A DNA stretch of 64,000 bases, taken from assembly GCF_900207575.1 (NCBI RefSeq), contig NZ_OAOQ01000006.1:62001-126000 (forward strand). Direction: 5' to 3'. Each line of letters begins with the position of its first letter. Position 1 is the stretch's first letter. The position numbers and the translations under genes were made by a program. Source of the DNA: Cereibacter ovatus (lineage in GTDB: Bacteria > Pseudomonadota > Alphaproteobacteria > Rhodobacterales > Rhodobacteraceae). The notes beneath the pieces are model-generated. The model ran no database searches. It was not told the DNA's origin and saw only the letters and a program-made list of their open reading frames with translations. Of this stretch, positions 51,450 to 64,000 are shown in pieces.

Positions 51450-53849
51450 TTGAACGACCAAAGCCTGACCCCGAACGTCCTGAAGACCGATGTGCTGCGC
51501 CACCTGACCTTCACGCTGGGCAAGGACGCGGCACATGCCAGCCTGTATGACTGGCGCATGGCGCTGTCTTACGCGATCCGCGACCGGATCATGGAGCCGT
51601 GGTTCGCCTCGACCCGCCGGACATGGGACGAGGGCCGCAAGCGGGTCTATTACCTGTCGATGGAATTCCTGATCGGGCGCATCCTTGAAGACGCCACGAT
51701 CAACCTTGGCCTGCATGACATGGCCGAGCGCGCGATGGCCGAACTTGGACAGGATTTCAAGGCGATCGTCGGCAACGAACCCGACGCCGCACTGGGCAAT
51801 GGCGGGCTTGGCCGGTTGGCGGCCTGTTTCATGGAATCGATGGCGACGCTGGGCTGCCCGGCCTATGGCTATGGCATCCGCTATGAACATGGCCTGTTCC
51901 GCCAGCGGTTCGAAGGCGGCCAGCAGGTGGAAACCCCGGAAGACTGGCTGACCCTGCGCAACCCGTGGGAGTTCGACCGCCCCGAGGCCGCCTATACCGT
52001 GGGCTTCAAGGGCCATGTCGAAACCCGCGACGGCCGCGACCACTGGGTGCCGGCCGAGACGGTTCAGGCCACGGCGCATGACACGCCGGTGGTGGGCTGG
52101 CAGGGCCGCTGGGCCAACACGCTGCGGCTGTGGGGGGCCAAGCCCACGACGCTGTTCGATCTGGAACGCTTCAACCGGGGCGATTACACCGCCGCGGCCG
52201 AACCCGAGACGCTGGCGCGCACGCTTTCGCGCGTGCTTTACCCCGACGACACCACCTATCAGGGCAAGGAGTTGCGTCTGAAACAGGAATTCTTCCTGAC
52301 ATCGGCCGCGCTTCAGGACATCCTGCGCCGCTTCAAGGCGGGCAAGCACGACCTGCGTGCGCTGCCGAACCATGTCGCGATCCAGATGAACGACACCCAT
52401 CCCGCGATTGCCGGGCCAGAGCTGATCCGGCTTCTGATCGACGAGAACGGCCTGCCCTTCGACGAGGCGCTGCCGATCGCGCAGGCCTGCCTTGGCTATA
52501 CCAACCACACCCTTCTGCCCGAGGCGCTGGAACGCTGGGCCACCTTCACCTTCGGCAACGTGCTGCCGCGCCACATGCAGATCGTGGAACGCATCGACGG
52601 CTGGCACCGCCGCAGCTACCCGGCGCGGCCGCATTATGTCGGCATCGTGAAACATCACGAGGTGCGGATGGGCGAGTTGGCCTTCATCATGGCGCACAAG
52701 GTCAACGGCGTCTCGGCGCTGCATACCGATCTGGTCAAGAAGAACCTGTTTCCCGAACTGAACCGGCTTCATCCCGGCCGGATCATCAACCAGACCAACG
52801 GCGTCACCCCGCGGCGCTGGCTGCGGATGGCGAATGCGCCGTTGTCGGCGCTGATCACCGACACCATCGGCGAGGGTTGGGAGGACGACCTTGACCGGCT
52901 GAAAGGGCTTGAGGCGCATGTGACGGATGCGGCCTTCCTTGGCGCCTTCGACGCGGCTAAGCGGCAGAACAAGGTGCAGCTTGCAAACTGGATCACGGCG
53001 GACTGCGGGCTGAAGGTCAGCCCCGATGCGCTGTTCGACGTGCAGGTGAAGCGCATCCACGAATACAAGCGTCAGCTTCTGAACATCCTGGAAACCATCG
53101 CGCGCTGGCAGGCGATCCGGGCCAATCCGGGCGCCGGCTGGGTGCCGCGGGTCAAGATCTTCGGCGGCAAGTCGGCACCGGGCTATGCGGTGGCCAAGGA
53201 AATCATCCATCTCATCAACGATGTCGGCGCGGTCATCAACTCTGACCCGGTGGTGGGCGATCTGCTGAAGGTGGTCTATCCCGCGAACTACAACGTCTCG
53301 ATGGCCGAGCGTCTGGTGCCGGCGGCGGATCTGTCGGAACAGATCTCGACCGCGGGCAAGGAAGCCTCGGGCACCGGCAACATGAAGTTCATGATGAACG
53401 GCGCGCCGACCATCGGCACGCTCGACGGCGCCAATGTCGAGATCCTGCACGAAGTGGGGGCGGACAACTTTTTCCTGTTCGGCCTGACCGCCGAAGAGGT
53501 GATGAAGCGGCGCGAAGATCCCGACCATGCCCGCAAGGCGATCGAGGACAGCCGGGCGATGAAGGATGTGTTGCAGGCCATCGCCGAGGGCCAGTTCAGC
53601 CCCGACCAGCCCGATCGTTACCATGGCCTTGTGCACCGGGTCTGGCACCACGACTATTTCCTTGTGGCGTCCGATTTCGAGGCGTTCCGCGCCGCGCAGG
53701 CCGAGGTCGACACCGCCTACCACGACCGCAGCCGGTGGCAGCGGATGGCGGCGCTGAACACCGCGCGCTCCGGCTTCTTCTCGTCGGACCGGACGATCCG
53801 TGGTTACATGCAGGATATCTGGGGCGTCGAGTCGGCCCTGCAACGCTAG
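51450..53849 (+). CDS. glgP: Glycogen/starch phosphorylase, TTG start
   Basis: GlgP releases glucose 1-phosphate from glycogen ends. The 799-residue GT35 enzyme has the pyridoxal-phosphate Lys646 in EASGTGNMKFMMNGA, and GNGGLGRLAACFMES and NDTHPAI typical of the family. The most fitting start is TTG at 51450 (NDQSLTPNVLKTDVLRHLTF); no in-frame ATG lies between it and the conserved LYDWRMAL. A weak purine stretch (AAACGGA) lies upstream. It is first in the operon and lies 7 nt before glgB. Confidence 0.93.
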   Translation: MNDQSLTPNVLKTDVLRHLTFTLGKDAAHASLYDWRMALSYAIRDRIMEPWFASTRRTWDEGRKRVYYLSMEFLIGRILEDATINLGLHDMAERAMAELGQDFKAIVGNEPDAALGNGGLGRLAACFMESMATLGCPAYGYGIRYEHGLFRQRFEGGQQVETPEDWLTLRNPWEFDRPEAAYTVGFKGHVETRDGRDHWVPAETVQATAHDTPVVGWQGRWANTLRLWGAKPTTLFDLERFNRGDYTAAAEPETLARTLSRVLYPDDTTYQGKELRLKQEFFLTSAALQDILRRFKAGKHDLRALPNHVAIQMNDTHPAIAGPELIRLLIDENGLPFDEALPIAQACLGYTNHTLLPEALERWATFTFGNVLPRHMQIVERIDGWHRRSYPARPHYVGIVKHHEVRMGELAFIMAHKVNGVSALHTDLVKKNLFPELNRLHPGRIINQTNGVTPRRWLRMANAPLSALITDTIGEGWEDDLDRLKGLEAHVTDAAFLGAFDAAKRQNKVQLANWITADCGLKVSPDALFDVQVKRIHEYKRQLLNILETIARWQAIRANPGAGWVPRVKIFGGKSAPGYAVAKEIIHLINDVGAVINSDPVVGDLLKVVYPANYNVSMAERLVPAADLSEQISTAGKEASGTGNMKFMMNGAPTIGTLDGANVEILHEVGADNFFLFGLTAEEVMKRREDPDHARKAIEDSRAMKDVLQAIAEGQFSPDQPDRYHGLVHRVWHHDYFLVASDFEAFRAAQAEVDTAYHDRSRWQRMAALNTARSGFFSSDRTIRGYMQDIWGVESALQR

Positions 53850-53856
53850 AGGTATC

Positions 53857-56037
53857 ATGTCCAAGGCCCCGGAAACGCTTGTCGATCCCCGTGTCGCACA
53901 GGCCATCATCACGGGGGCGCATGGCGATCCCTTCTCGGTTCTGGGGCTGCACGGGCGGGGGCGGGGCTTCGTGCTGACCGCCTTCGTGCCGGGCGCCGAT
54001 CGGTTGACGGTTCTGGCCGGAGCCGAGGTTCCGGCCACCCCCGTGCCGGATTGTCCGGGCCTGTTCGCCGCCCGGATGACCGCGCGCGAGCCCTACCGCT
54101 TGCGCGCCGAAGGTCATGGCGTGGTGTGGGAGTTCGACGACCCCTACCGCTTTGGTCCCGTTCTGGGCGAGATCGACGAATATCTGCTGGGCGAGGGCAC
54201 CCACCGCCGGCTCTGGCAGGTGCTGGGCGCCCGTCCGGTCATCCATGAAGGTGTGGCCGGCACGCGGTTCGCGGTCTGGGCGCCCAATGCCGAACGGGTC
54301 TCGGTGGTGGGGGATTTCAACATCTGGGACGGCCGCCGGCACCCGATGCGCCGACGGGGCGCGACCGGCGTGTGGGAAATCTTTCTGCCCGGCGTGGCCG
54401 AGGGGGCGGCCTACAAATACGAGATCCGCGGCCCGGGCGGGCAGATCCTGCCGCTGAAGGCCGATCCGGTCGGTTTCGGCTCGGAACATCCGCCGCGGAC
54501 GGCCTCGGTCGTGCGCGACATTTCGGGGGCGGAATGGGCCGACGGTGACTGGATGGCCACCCGCGCGGCGCGGCAGTCGATCGAGGCGCCGGTCTCGATC
54601 TATGAGGTGCATCTGGGAAGCTGGCGCCGGGCTGAAGGCGGGCGGATGCTGTCCTGGCTTGAGGCCGCCGAACAGCTGGTCGATTACGCCTGCTGGATGG
54701 GCTTCACCCATATCGAGCTGATGCCGGTTTCCGAACATCCGTTCGACGGATCGTGGGGCTATCAGCCGGTGGGAATGTTCGCGCCGACCATCCGCCACGG
54801 CACCCCGGCCGAGTTCCGCGCGCTGGTGGATGCCGCGCATCGCCGCGGCCTTGGCGTGCTGATCGACTGGGTGCCGGGGCATTTTCCCACCGATCCGCAC
54901 GGACTTGGCCGGTTCGACGGCACGGCGCTTTACGAACACGCCGACCCGCGCGAGGGGTTCCATCAGGACTGGAACACCCTGATCTACAACTATGGCCGGG
55001 TCGAGGTTGCGAATTACCTGACCTCGAACGCGCTTTACTGGCTTGAGGAATACCATATCGACGGGCTGCGGGTGGATGCGGTGGCCTCGATGCTGTATCG
55101 CGACTATTCGCGCAAGGATGGCGAATGGGTGCCCAACAAGGATGGCGGTCGCGAGAATTACGAGGCGATCGAGCTTTTGCGCCGTGTCAATGCCACCGCC
55201 TATGCCGAAAGCCCGGGCGTGATGACGGTGGCCGAGGAAAGCACCGCCTTTCCGGGCGTGTCGCGCCCGGTGCATCAGGGCGGGCTTGGCTTCGGCTTCA
55301 AGTGGAACATGGGCTGGATGAACGACAGCCTTGATTACATGGCGAAAGACCCGGTCTACCGACGCCATCATCACCATCAGATGACTTTCAGCCTGCATTA
55401 CGCATGGTCGGAAAACTATATCCTGCCGATCAGCCATGACGAGGTGGTGCATGGCAAGGGCTCGATGCTGGGCAAGATGCCGGGCGAGGGCGCGGAGAAA
55501 TTTGCCAATCTGCGGGCCTATTACGGATATATGTGGACGCATCCGGGCAAGAAGCTCATGTTCATGGGCTGCGAGTTTGCGCAAGGTCGCGAATGGACCC
55601 ATGACGCCAGCCTTGACTGGCACCTGCTGGACCATCCGCTGCACCGCGGCGTTCAGACGCTGGTGCGCGATCTGAACCACCTTTACCGCACGACGCCGGC
55701 GCTGCATCGCAATGACGCACGGCCGGAAGGCTTCATCTGGCTGGAAGCGAATGACGCCGATCACTCGGTCTATGCGTTCGTGCGCCGCGGGCGGGTGGAC
55801 GAGCCGATGGTGGTGGCGGCGATGAACTTCACCCCCGTCGCGCGTCAGATGCGGCTGGGTTTTCCCGCGCCGGGGCGCTGGGACGAGGTGCTGAACACCG
55901 ATGCCGAAATCTATGGCGGCTGGAACCTTGGCAACGGTGGCTGCGTCGTTACGGACGCCACCGGCTGGCACGGACAACAGCAATCGGCCCTTGTCACGCT
56001 GCCGCCGCTGTCTACGGTGATCTTCAGGCAGGGCTGA
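53857..56037 (+). CDS. glgB: 1,4-alpha-glucan branching enzyme
   Basis: GlgB makes alpha-1,6 branches in glycogen. The 726-residue GH13 enzyme has N-terminal CBM48-type beta-sandwich domains over about 1-240. Catalytic residues are Asp407 (GLRVDAVASM), the Glu pair 460-461 (VAEESTAFPGV) and the late SHDEVVHGKGS. Length and domain order match the two-CBM type of enzyme. AGAGGT precedes the ATG. It lies between glgP and glgC. Confidence 0.96.
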   Translation: MSKAPETLVDPRVAQAIITGAHGDPFSVLGLHGRGRGFVLTAFVPGADRLTVLAGAEVPATPVPDCPGLFAARMTAREPYRLRAEGHGVVWEFDDPYRFGPVLGEIDEYLLGEGTHRRLWQVLGARPVIHEGVAGTRFAVWAPNAERVSVVGDFNIWDGRRHPMRRRGATGVWEIFLPGVAEGAAYKYEIRGPGGQILPLKADPVGFGSEHPPRTASVVRDISGAEWADGDWMATRAARQSIEAPVSIYEVHLGSWRRAEGGRMLSWLEAAEQLVDYACWMGFTHIELMPVSEHPFDGSWGYQPVGMFAPTIRHGTPAEFRALVDAAHRRGLGVLIDWVPGHFPTDPHGLGRFDGTALYEHADPREGFHQDWNTLIYNYGRVEVANYLTSNALYWLEEYHIDGLRVDAVASMLYRDYSRKDGEWVPNKDGGRENYEAIELLRRVNATAYAESPGVMTVAEESTAFPGVSRPVHQGGLGFGFKWNMGWMNDSLDYMAKDPVYRRHHHHQMTFSLHYAWSENYILPISHDEVVHGKGSMLGKMPGEGAEKFANLRAYYGYMWTHPGKKLMFMGCEFAQGREWTHDASLDWHLLDHPLHRGVQTLVRDLNHLYRTTPALHRNDARPEGFIWLEANDADHSVYAFVRRGRVDEPMVVAAMNFTPVARQMRLGFPAPGRWDEVLNTDAEIYGGWNLGNGGCVVTDATGWHGQQQSALVTLPPLSTVIFRQG

Positions 56038-56079
56038 CTCTCGGACCCCCGAGTCCGCCCGGATCGAGCGGGACTGTCA

Positions 56080-56096
56080 GGCGGGAAAAACCCGCC
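56080..56096 (+). other. Short hairpin in the glgB-glgC gap
   Basis: A perfect 6-bp stem GGCGGG/CCCGCC with loop AAAAA lies 16 nt before the glgC start, after a weaker CTCGG/CCGAG stem at about 56038-56051. Because it is close to the glgC ribosome-binding site (GGGAGGATGGA), it could tune translation. No U-tract, so not a terminator. Confidence 0.4.
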
Positions 56097-56112
56097 GCAA
56101 CGGGAGGATGGA

Positions 56113-57384
56113 ATGAACAAGAGAGCCCCCATGAGGCTGACCAATCAGGCCATGGCCTTCGTTCTGGCAGGGGGACGGGGCAGCCGGCTGAAGGAACTGA
56201 CCAACACCCGCGCCAAGCCCGCGGTCTATTTCGGCGGCAAAAGCCGGATCATCGATTTCGCGCTGTCGAATGCGCTGAATTCCGGCATCCGCAAGATGGC
56301 GATTGCCACGCAATACAAGGCCCACAGCCTGATCCGCCATATCCAGCGCGGCTGGAACTTCTTCCGCGAAGAGCGCAACGAATATCTCGACATCCTGCCG
56401 GCCAGCCAGCGGGTGGATGAACACAAATGGTATCTCGGCACCGCCGATGCGGTGACGCAGAACATCGATATCGTCGACAGCTATGACATCAAATATGTCA
56501 TCATTCTTGCGGGCGATCACGTCTACAAGATGGATTACGAGATCATGCTGCGCCAGCATGTCGAGACCTGCGCCGATGTCACCATCGGCTGTCTGACGGT
56601 GCCGCGCGCCGAGGCCACGGCCTTTGGCGTCATGCATGTCGACGAAAACCTGCGCATCACCGACTTTCTGGAAAAGCCCGCCGATCCGCCGGGCATTCCG
56701 GGGGATGAGGGCAATTCGCTGGCCTCGATGGGGATTTATGTCTTCGACTGGGCCTTCCTGCGCGACCTGCTGATCCGCGACGCCGAAGATCCCAATTCCA
56801 GCCACGATTTCGGCCATGACCTCATTCCCGCGATCGTGAAGAACGGCAAGGCGATGGCACATCGCTTTGCCGACAGTTGCGTGATGAGCGGGCTGGAGAC
56901 CGAACCCTACTGGCGCGATGTGGGCACGATTGACGCATTCTGGCAGGCCAATATCGACCTGACCGATTTCGTGCCGAAACTGGATCTTTATGACCGCGAA
57001 TGGCCGATCTGGACCTATTCGCAGATCGTGCCGCCGGCGAAATTCGTACATGACAATGACGGCCGGCGGGGCATGGCGGTCTCGTCACTGGTGTCGGGGG
57101 ATTGCATCGTCTCGGGCAGCGAGATCCGCAATTCGCTGCTGTTCACCGGCTGCCGGACGCACAGTTATTCGATGCTGTCGCATGTGGTGGCCTTGCCGCA
57201 GGTGACGGTGGGGCGAAATTCGGATCTGCGCAACTGTGTGCTGGACCGGGGGGTGTTCATCCCCGACGGGCTGGTGATCGGGCGCGAGCCTGACGAGGAT
57301 GCGCGCTGGTTCCGCCGATCGGACGCCGGGATCGTGCTGGTGACGCAGGACATGCTGGACGCCCGGGCGCGGGCGCTGGGTTGA
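56113..57384 (+). CDS. glgC: Glucose-1-phosphate adenylyltransferase
   Basis: GlgC makes ADP-glucose from ATP and glucose 1-phosphate, the committed step of glycogen synthesis, and is usually controlled by fructose bisphosphate or other effectors. The 423-residue protein has [16 protein letters not shown] at the nucleotide-binding site, [19 protein letters not shown], and the C-terminal left-handed beta-helix. GGGAGGATGGA precedes the ATG. Copy F of the repeated element fills the gap to glgA. Confidence 0.96.
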   Translation: MNKRAPMRLTNQAMAFVLAGGRGSRLKELTNTRAKPAVYFGGKSRIIDFALSNALNSGIRKMAIATQYKAHSLIRHIQRGWNFFREERNEYLDILPASQRVDEHKWYLGTADAVTQNIDIVDSYDIKYVIILAGDHVYKMDYEIMLRQHVETCADVTIGCLTVPRAEATAFGVMHVDENLRITDFLEKPADPPGIPGDEGNSLASMGIYVFDWAFLRDLLIRDAEDPNSSHDFGHDLIPAIVKNGKAMAHRFADSCVMSGLETEPYWRDVGTIDAFWQANIDLTDFVPKLDLYDREWPIWTYSQIVPPAKFVHDNDGRRGMAVSSLVSGDCIVSGSEIRNSLLFTGCRTHSYSMLSHVVALPQVTVGRNSDLRNCVLDRGVFIPDGLVIGREPDEDARWFRRSDAGIVLVTQDMLDARARALG

Positions 57385-57390
57385 CGCCGA

Positions 57391-57446
57391 GGAGCGGGGG
57401 CTTCGCGCCCCCGCACCCCCGCGGGATATTTGGGCCAGAATGAAGG
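57391..57446 (+). repeat. Intergenic GGATATTTG element, copy F (glgC-glgA)
   Basis: Forward order is: GGA, then hairpin GCGGGGGC-TTCGC-GCCCCCGC, ACCCCCGCG, GGATATTTGGG and CCAGAATGAAGGA. It starts 7 nt after the glgC stop. The last part AAGGA is the best ribosome-binding site for glgA at 57458. Confidence 0.85.
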
Positions 57447-57457
57447 ACAGTCTTGGG

Positions 57458-58890
57458 ATGGACGCTGCACGGGGGCGGGTGTTGTCGGTGGCCTCGGAAT
57501 GTGTGCCGCTGTTGAAGACGGGGGGGCTGGCCGATGTGGTCGGTGCGCTTCCCGGGGCGCTGGCCGCCGAGGGCTGGGAGATGCGGGTTCTGATGCCCTG
57601 TTATCGGTCGCTATGTTGGCGGCTGGAGGGGATGGAGCAGGTTCTGGTGGAGGAGGCCTTGTTCGGGGGGCCGGGCCGGGTGATGGCGGGCGAGGTCGCC
57701 GGGCGGCGGATTCTGCTGCTGGATGCGCCGCATCTTTATGACCGCGAGGGCGGGCCTTATGCCGGGCCCTGGGGCGATTGGGGTGACAATGCGCAGCGGT
57801 TTGCAGCGCTGTCCTGGGTGGCGGCGCGGATCGCGCGCGAGGGGTTGGCGGATGGCTGGCGGCCCGACATTCTTCATGCGCATGACTGGCAGGCGGGGTT
57901 TGCGCCGGCCTATCTGGCCTATGGCGGCAATGTCGGGGTACGCTCGGTTCTGACGGTGCACAACATCGCCTTTCAGGGCTGGGCGCCGGCGGCGCTGCTG
58001 TCCGAGTTGCGTTTGCCCATGGATGAGTTTCATCCCGCGGCGCTGGAATATTACGGCGGATTGTCGTCTCTGAAGGCGGGGTTGGTGACGGCGGATCATA
58101 TCACCACCGTTTCGCCGACCTATGCCTGCGAGCTGATGCGGCCCGAGTTCGGGATGGGGTTACAGGGGGTCATCGCGGCGCGGGCGCCCAGTGTCACCGG
58201 CATTCTGAACGGGGTGGATACCGACATCTGGTCGCCCGAGGCCGAGGAGCGACCGTTCTCGGCCCGCACGTTGAAGCGCAAGGCTGACAGTCGGGCGGTT
58301 CTGGAGGGCGCGTTCAAGCTGCATGTTCCCGGGCCGCTGGCGATTCTGGTCAGCCGTTTGACCTATCAGAAGGGGATCGATCTGATCCCGCAGGTCTTGC
58401 CCGATTTCATCGCGCAGGGGGGCGGTCTTGCGGTGCTGGGCACCGGGGACGCCCCCTTGGAGGATGCGATGCGCGAGCTGGAGGTTCGCTTTCCCGGCCG
58501 GGTGGGTGTGCGGATCGGCTATGACGAGGGGTTGTCACATCTGATGTTTGCCGGCGGCGATGCGGTGTTGGTGCCATCGCGGTTCGAGCCGTGCGGACTG
58601 ACGCAGATGTATGGCTTGCGTTATGGCACGGTTCCGGTGGTGGCGTTGACCGGGGGGTTGGCCGACACGATCATCAATGCCAATCCGGCGGCGATGGCGG
58701 CGGGTTGCGCCACCGGCATCACCTTTCATCCGGCCGAGCCGCCGGCCTTTGCCGAAGCGTTGCGGCGGCTTTTGCATCTTCACGCCGATCCTGCTGCCTG
58801 GGAGAAGGTGCAGAGGAACGCGATGAAGCATCCGGTGGGCTGGGAGACCTCGGCCGCGCGCTATGCCGCGCTTTACCGGGAACTGCTGGC

Positions 58891-58894
<4 letters not shown>
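57458..58894 (+). CDS. glgA: Glycogen synthase (ADP-glucose dependent)
   Basis: GlgA extends glycogen from ADP-glucose. The 478-residue GT5 enzyme has the ADP-glucose motif KTGGLADVVGALPG with Lys20. It has the C-terminal GT-B half with LTYQKGIDLIPQVLP and PSRFEPCGLTQMYGLRYGTVPV. The start at 57458 (MDAARGRVLSV) uses AAGGA 11 nt upstream; an ATG six codons earlier lies inside the repeated element and has no ribosome-binding site. The stop overlaps glgX by GTGA. Confidence 0.94.
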
Positions 58895-62633
<3,739 letters not shown>

Positions 62634-62702
62634 TCCGACCTTTGGCCGGGTTGCCGGGGCGGGGGGCGGTGTTAGCTTCGTGAAAAGACGAGAAGGCTTG
62701 CC

Positions 62703-63386
62703 ATGACCGACGCTTCCCGCCCGCTGCACTCTGCGCTGATCATCGACGACCATCCGCTGTTTTGCGACGCGCTGTCCATGACGCTGAAGGCGGTGGCGGG
62801 GATCACTTACATCGAGACCGCCGACCGGCTGGAAACGGCGCTGGCGCGGCTGGATCTGCAACCGGCCTTCGATGTGCTGGTGCTGGATCTGAACCTGCCG
62901 GATGTGAACGGGCTGGATGGGTTGATCCGGCTGAAGGCCAGCGCGGGGGCGGTGCCGGTGGTGGTGGTATCCTCGCTGGCCGACAACCGGGTGATCGGGG
63001 CTGCGATCAAGGCGGGGGCGGCGGGCTTCGTGCCGAAACATTCCCGGCGCGAGGTGTTCCGTGCCGCCTTCGAGGCCGTGCGCGAGGGGCGCGGCTTCAC
63101 CCCCGAGGGCTTCACCCCCCAGACCGATCCCGCCGCCCCCGCCAGCCAGCGCGAAGAGGCGATCGCCCGCCTTGCGCTGCTGACCCGGCAGCAGGCCAAG
63201 ATCCTGCAACTGATCTGCGAGGGGCGACTGAACAAGCAGATCGCCTATGATCTGACGATCGCGGAAACGACGGTAAAGGCCCATGTCACCGCCATCATGC
63301 GCAAGCTGGGCGTGCAAAGCCGCACTCAGGCGGTGCTGATGGTGCAAGAGGCCAGCTTTGCCAGCCTGATGCCCGAAAACGGCTGA
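62703..63386 (+). CDS. NarL/LuxR-type response regulator
   Basis: The 227-residue protein has a receiver domain with acidic pair DD (15-16), phosphoacceptor Asp62 (LDLNLPDVNG), Ser90 and Lys111. A LuxR-type helix-turn-helix follows (about 155-215: LTRQQAKILQLICEGRLNKQIAYDL and VKAHVTAIMRKLGV). GAGAAGG lies before the ATG. A FIST-domain sensor gene follows 60 nt downstream, and a histidine kinase may lie beyond the window. Targets are unknown. Confidence 0.88.
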   Translation: MTDASRPLHSALIIDDHPLFCDALSMTLKAVAGITYIETADRLETALARLDLQPAFDVLVLDLNLPDVNGLDGLIRLKASAGAVPVVVVSSLADNRVIGAAIKAGAAGFVPKHSRREVFRAAFEAVREGRGFTPEGFTPQTDPAAPASQREEAIARLALLTRQQAKILQLICEGRLNKQIAYDLTIAETTVKAHVTAIMRKLGVQSRTQAVLMVQEASFASLMPENG

Positions 63387-63435
63387 TGCGGGATGGCTTG
63401 CCAGCTGCGCGGACGCTCGATTAGGGTTCCGCGCA

Positions 63436-63446
63436 GGGGGGGGGGG
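63436..63446 (+). repeat. Run of 11 G directly before the FIST gene start
   Basis: Eleven consecutive G residues end exactly at the A of the ATG at 63447. The tract takes the place of the Shine-Dalgarno sequence. Two further in-frame ATGs (63453, 63459) follow, and for these the run would sit at the normal distance. Confidence 0.85.
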
Positions 63447-64000
63447 ATGGCGATGACCATGCGTCAGGATCGCAACGCGGCTGCGCGCACCATACTGGCC
63501 AGCGCCCACGCGCCGGCCGATGCGTCCGATCTGGCGGCGCGGTTGGCGGCGTGCTTGGGTGCGGGGCCGTTCGCGCTGGTGATCCTGTTTGTTTCGCCCG
63601 CCGCTGACATCCACGCGCTGGCTGACGCCTTGGGCGCGGCCTTTCCCGGGTTGCCGGTGATCGGCTGCACCACCGCAGGCGAGATCAGCGCCGAAGGCTA
63701 TACCGAGGGCGAGGTGGTGGCCGTGGCCCTGACGGCCGATCACTTCGCGGTGGCGCCGGTGCTGATCGCGGATCTGGCCCGGCTGGACCGCGAGGCGCTG
63801 ATCGGCCGGCTGATCCGCGAACGCGCGGCACTGGCGCGCAGCCGGCCGGACTGGGGGCACGAATTTGCCTTTCTGATGGTCGACGGCCTGTCGATCCGCG
63901 AGGATGAGCTGGTCTCGGCGCTGGCTGCGGGGCTGGGGCCGGTGCCGCTGTTCGGCGGATCGGCGGCCGACGGGGTGCGGTTCCGCGAAACCTTCATCCT
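63447..64000 (+). CDS. FIST-domain sensory protein (partial, runs off the window)
   Basis: The open frame of 184 codons continues beyond base 64000. It carries the FIST N-domain pattern GLPVIGCTTAGEISAEGY, then FAFLMVDGLSIREDELVSAL and VPLFGGSAADGVRFRETFI. FIST domains bind small ligands; in NosP proteins they bind heme and sense nitric oxide next to a histidine kinase. The link to a response regulator here suggests a similar phosphorelay. Start may be 63447, 63453 or 63459 (MAMTMRQD). Confidence 0.8.
   Translation, partial: MAMTMRQDRNAAARTILASAHAPADASDLAARLAACLGAGPFALVILFVSPAADIHALADALGAAFPGLPVIGCTTAGEISAEGYTEGEVVAVALTADHFAVAPVLIADLARLDREALIGRLIRERAALARSRPDWGHEFAFLMVDGLSIREDELVSALAAGLGPVPLFGGSAADGVRFRETFI

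Noticed and set aside
51228-54038. 936-codon minus-strand frame opposite glgP
   Set aside because: Antisense shadow of a complete glycogen phosphorylase; no ribosome-binding site and no recognisable motif.

Overview
This GC-rich window reads as the chromosome of a free-living alphaproteobacterium of the Rhodobacter/Paracoccus group (Rhodobacterales). That placement rests on recognised families and gene order, not on a database search. Supporting signs are a CcmE with alphaproteobacterial neighbours, an endolysin/holin pair of the gene-transfer-agent (GTA) type next to argS, the run argS-SPOR-nagZ-scpA-scpB, a prfA-prmC-DUF4167 block, a cytoplasmic PAS-type PhoR, class II DAHP synthase and Hint_2 and PAS_5 proteins. 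No prophage core, insertion sequence, CRISPR array, rRNA or plasmid gene is visible.

Layout. 1-7.1 kb, + strand: end of a probable argC, ccmE, GTA-type endolysin and holin behind a CtrA-like site, then argS, a SPOR-domain protein, nagZ, scpA, scpB and a 57-codon ORF. 7.2-11.6 kb: DUF1045 protein, PHP phosphoesterase, dsbB, tRNA-Leu(CAA), a Hint-domain protein and a MobA-like nucleotidyltransferase that closes the branched-chain amino acid ABC operon. 11.6-18 kb, - strand: livKGFHM read right to left, preceded by a GlxA/AraC-type regulator. 18-24.5 kb: class II DAHP synthase, PAS_5 protein, yicC, gmk, gamma-carbonic-anhydrase-like protein, an unknown protein and a phoR without its usual pst genes. 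24.5-30.3 kb: nucleoside hydrolase, orphan ferric-iron binding protein, mazG, M20 amidohydrolase, agmatinase and DUF1499. 30.4-33.4 kb: prfA, prmC, DUF4167. 33.4-41 kb, - strand: tightly overlapped envelope operon lptF-lptG-lptD-surA-pdxA-rsmA. 41-47 kb: pepA, holC, aspartyl protease, marC, ABC-F ATPase, ndk and a 43-codon ORF. 47.3-51 kb: copper module copZ <-> copA-cueR with back-to-back CueR-type promoters, then an Rrf2 Fe-S regulator. 51.4-62.6 kb: complete glycogen operon glgP-glgB-glgC-glgA-glgX-pgm. 62.7-64 kb: NarL-type response regulator followed by a FIST-domain sensor that runs off the window.

The signals least explained by standard annotation are these. (1) A six-copy intergenic element: a G/C hairpin, then GGATATTTG, then CCAGAATGA. 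It sits between co-directional genes, follows the transcription direction in five of six copies, and in one copy supplies the ribosome-binding site of glgA. (2) A 47-bp near-palindrome exactly centred between the divergent CueR promoters. (3) An 11-G tract directly abutting the start of the FIST gene. (4) CtrA-like sites in front of the GTA lysis pair and of a PAS_5 gene. (5) An 18-bp imperfect palindrome just upstream of the iron-binding protein. Start sites were chosen by Shine-Dalgarno position, overlap and family N-termini.
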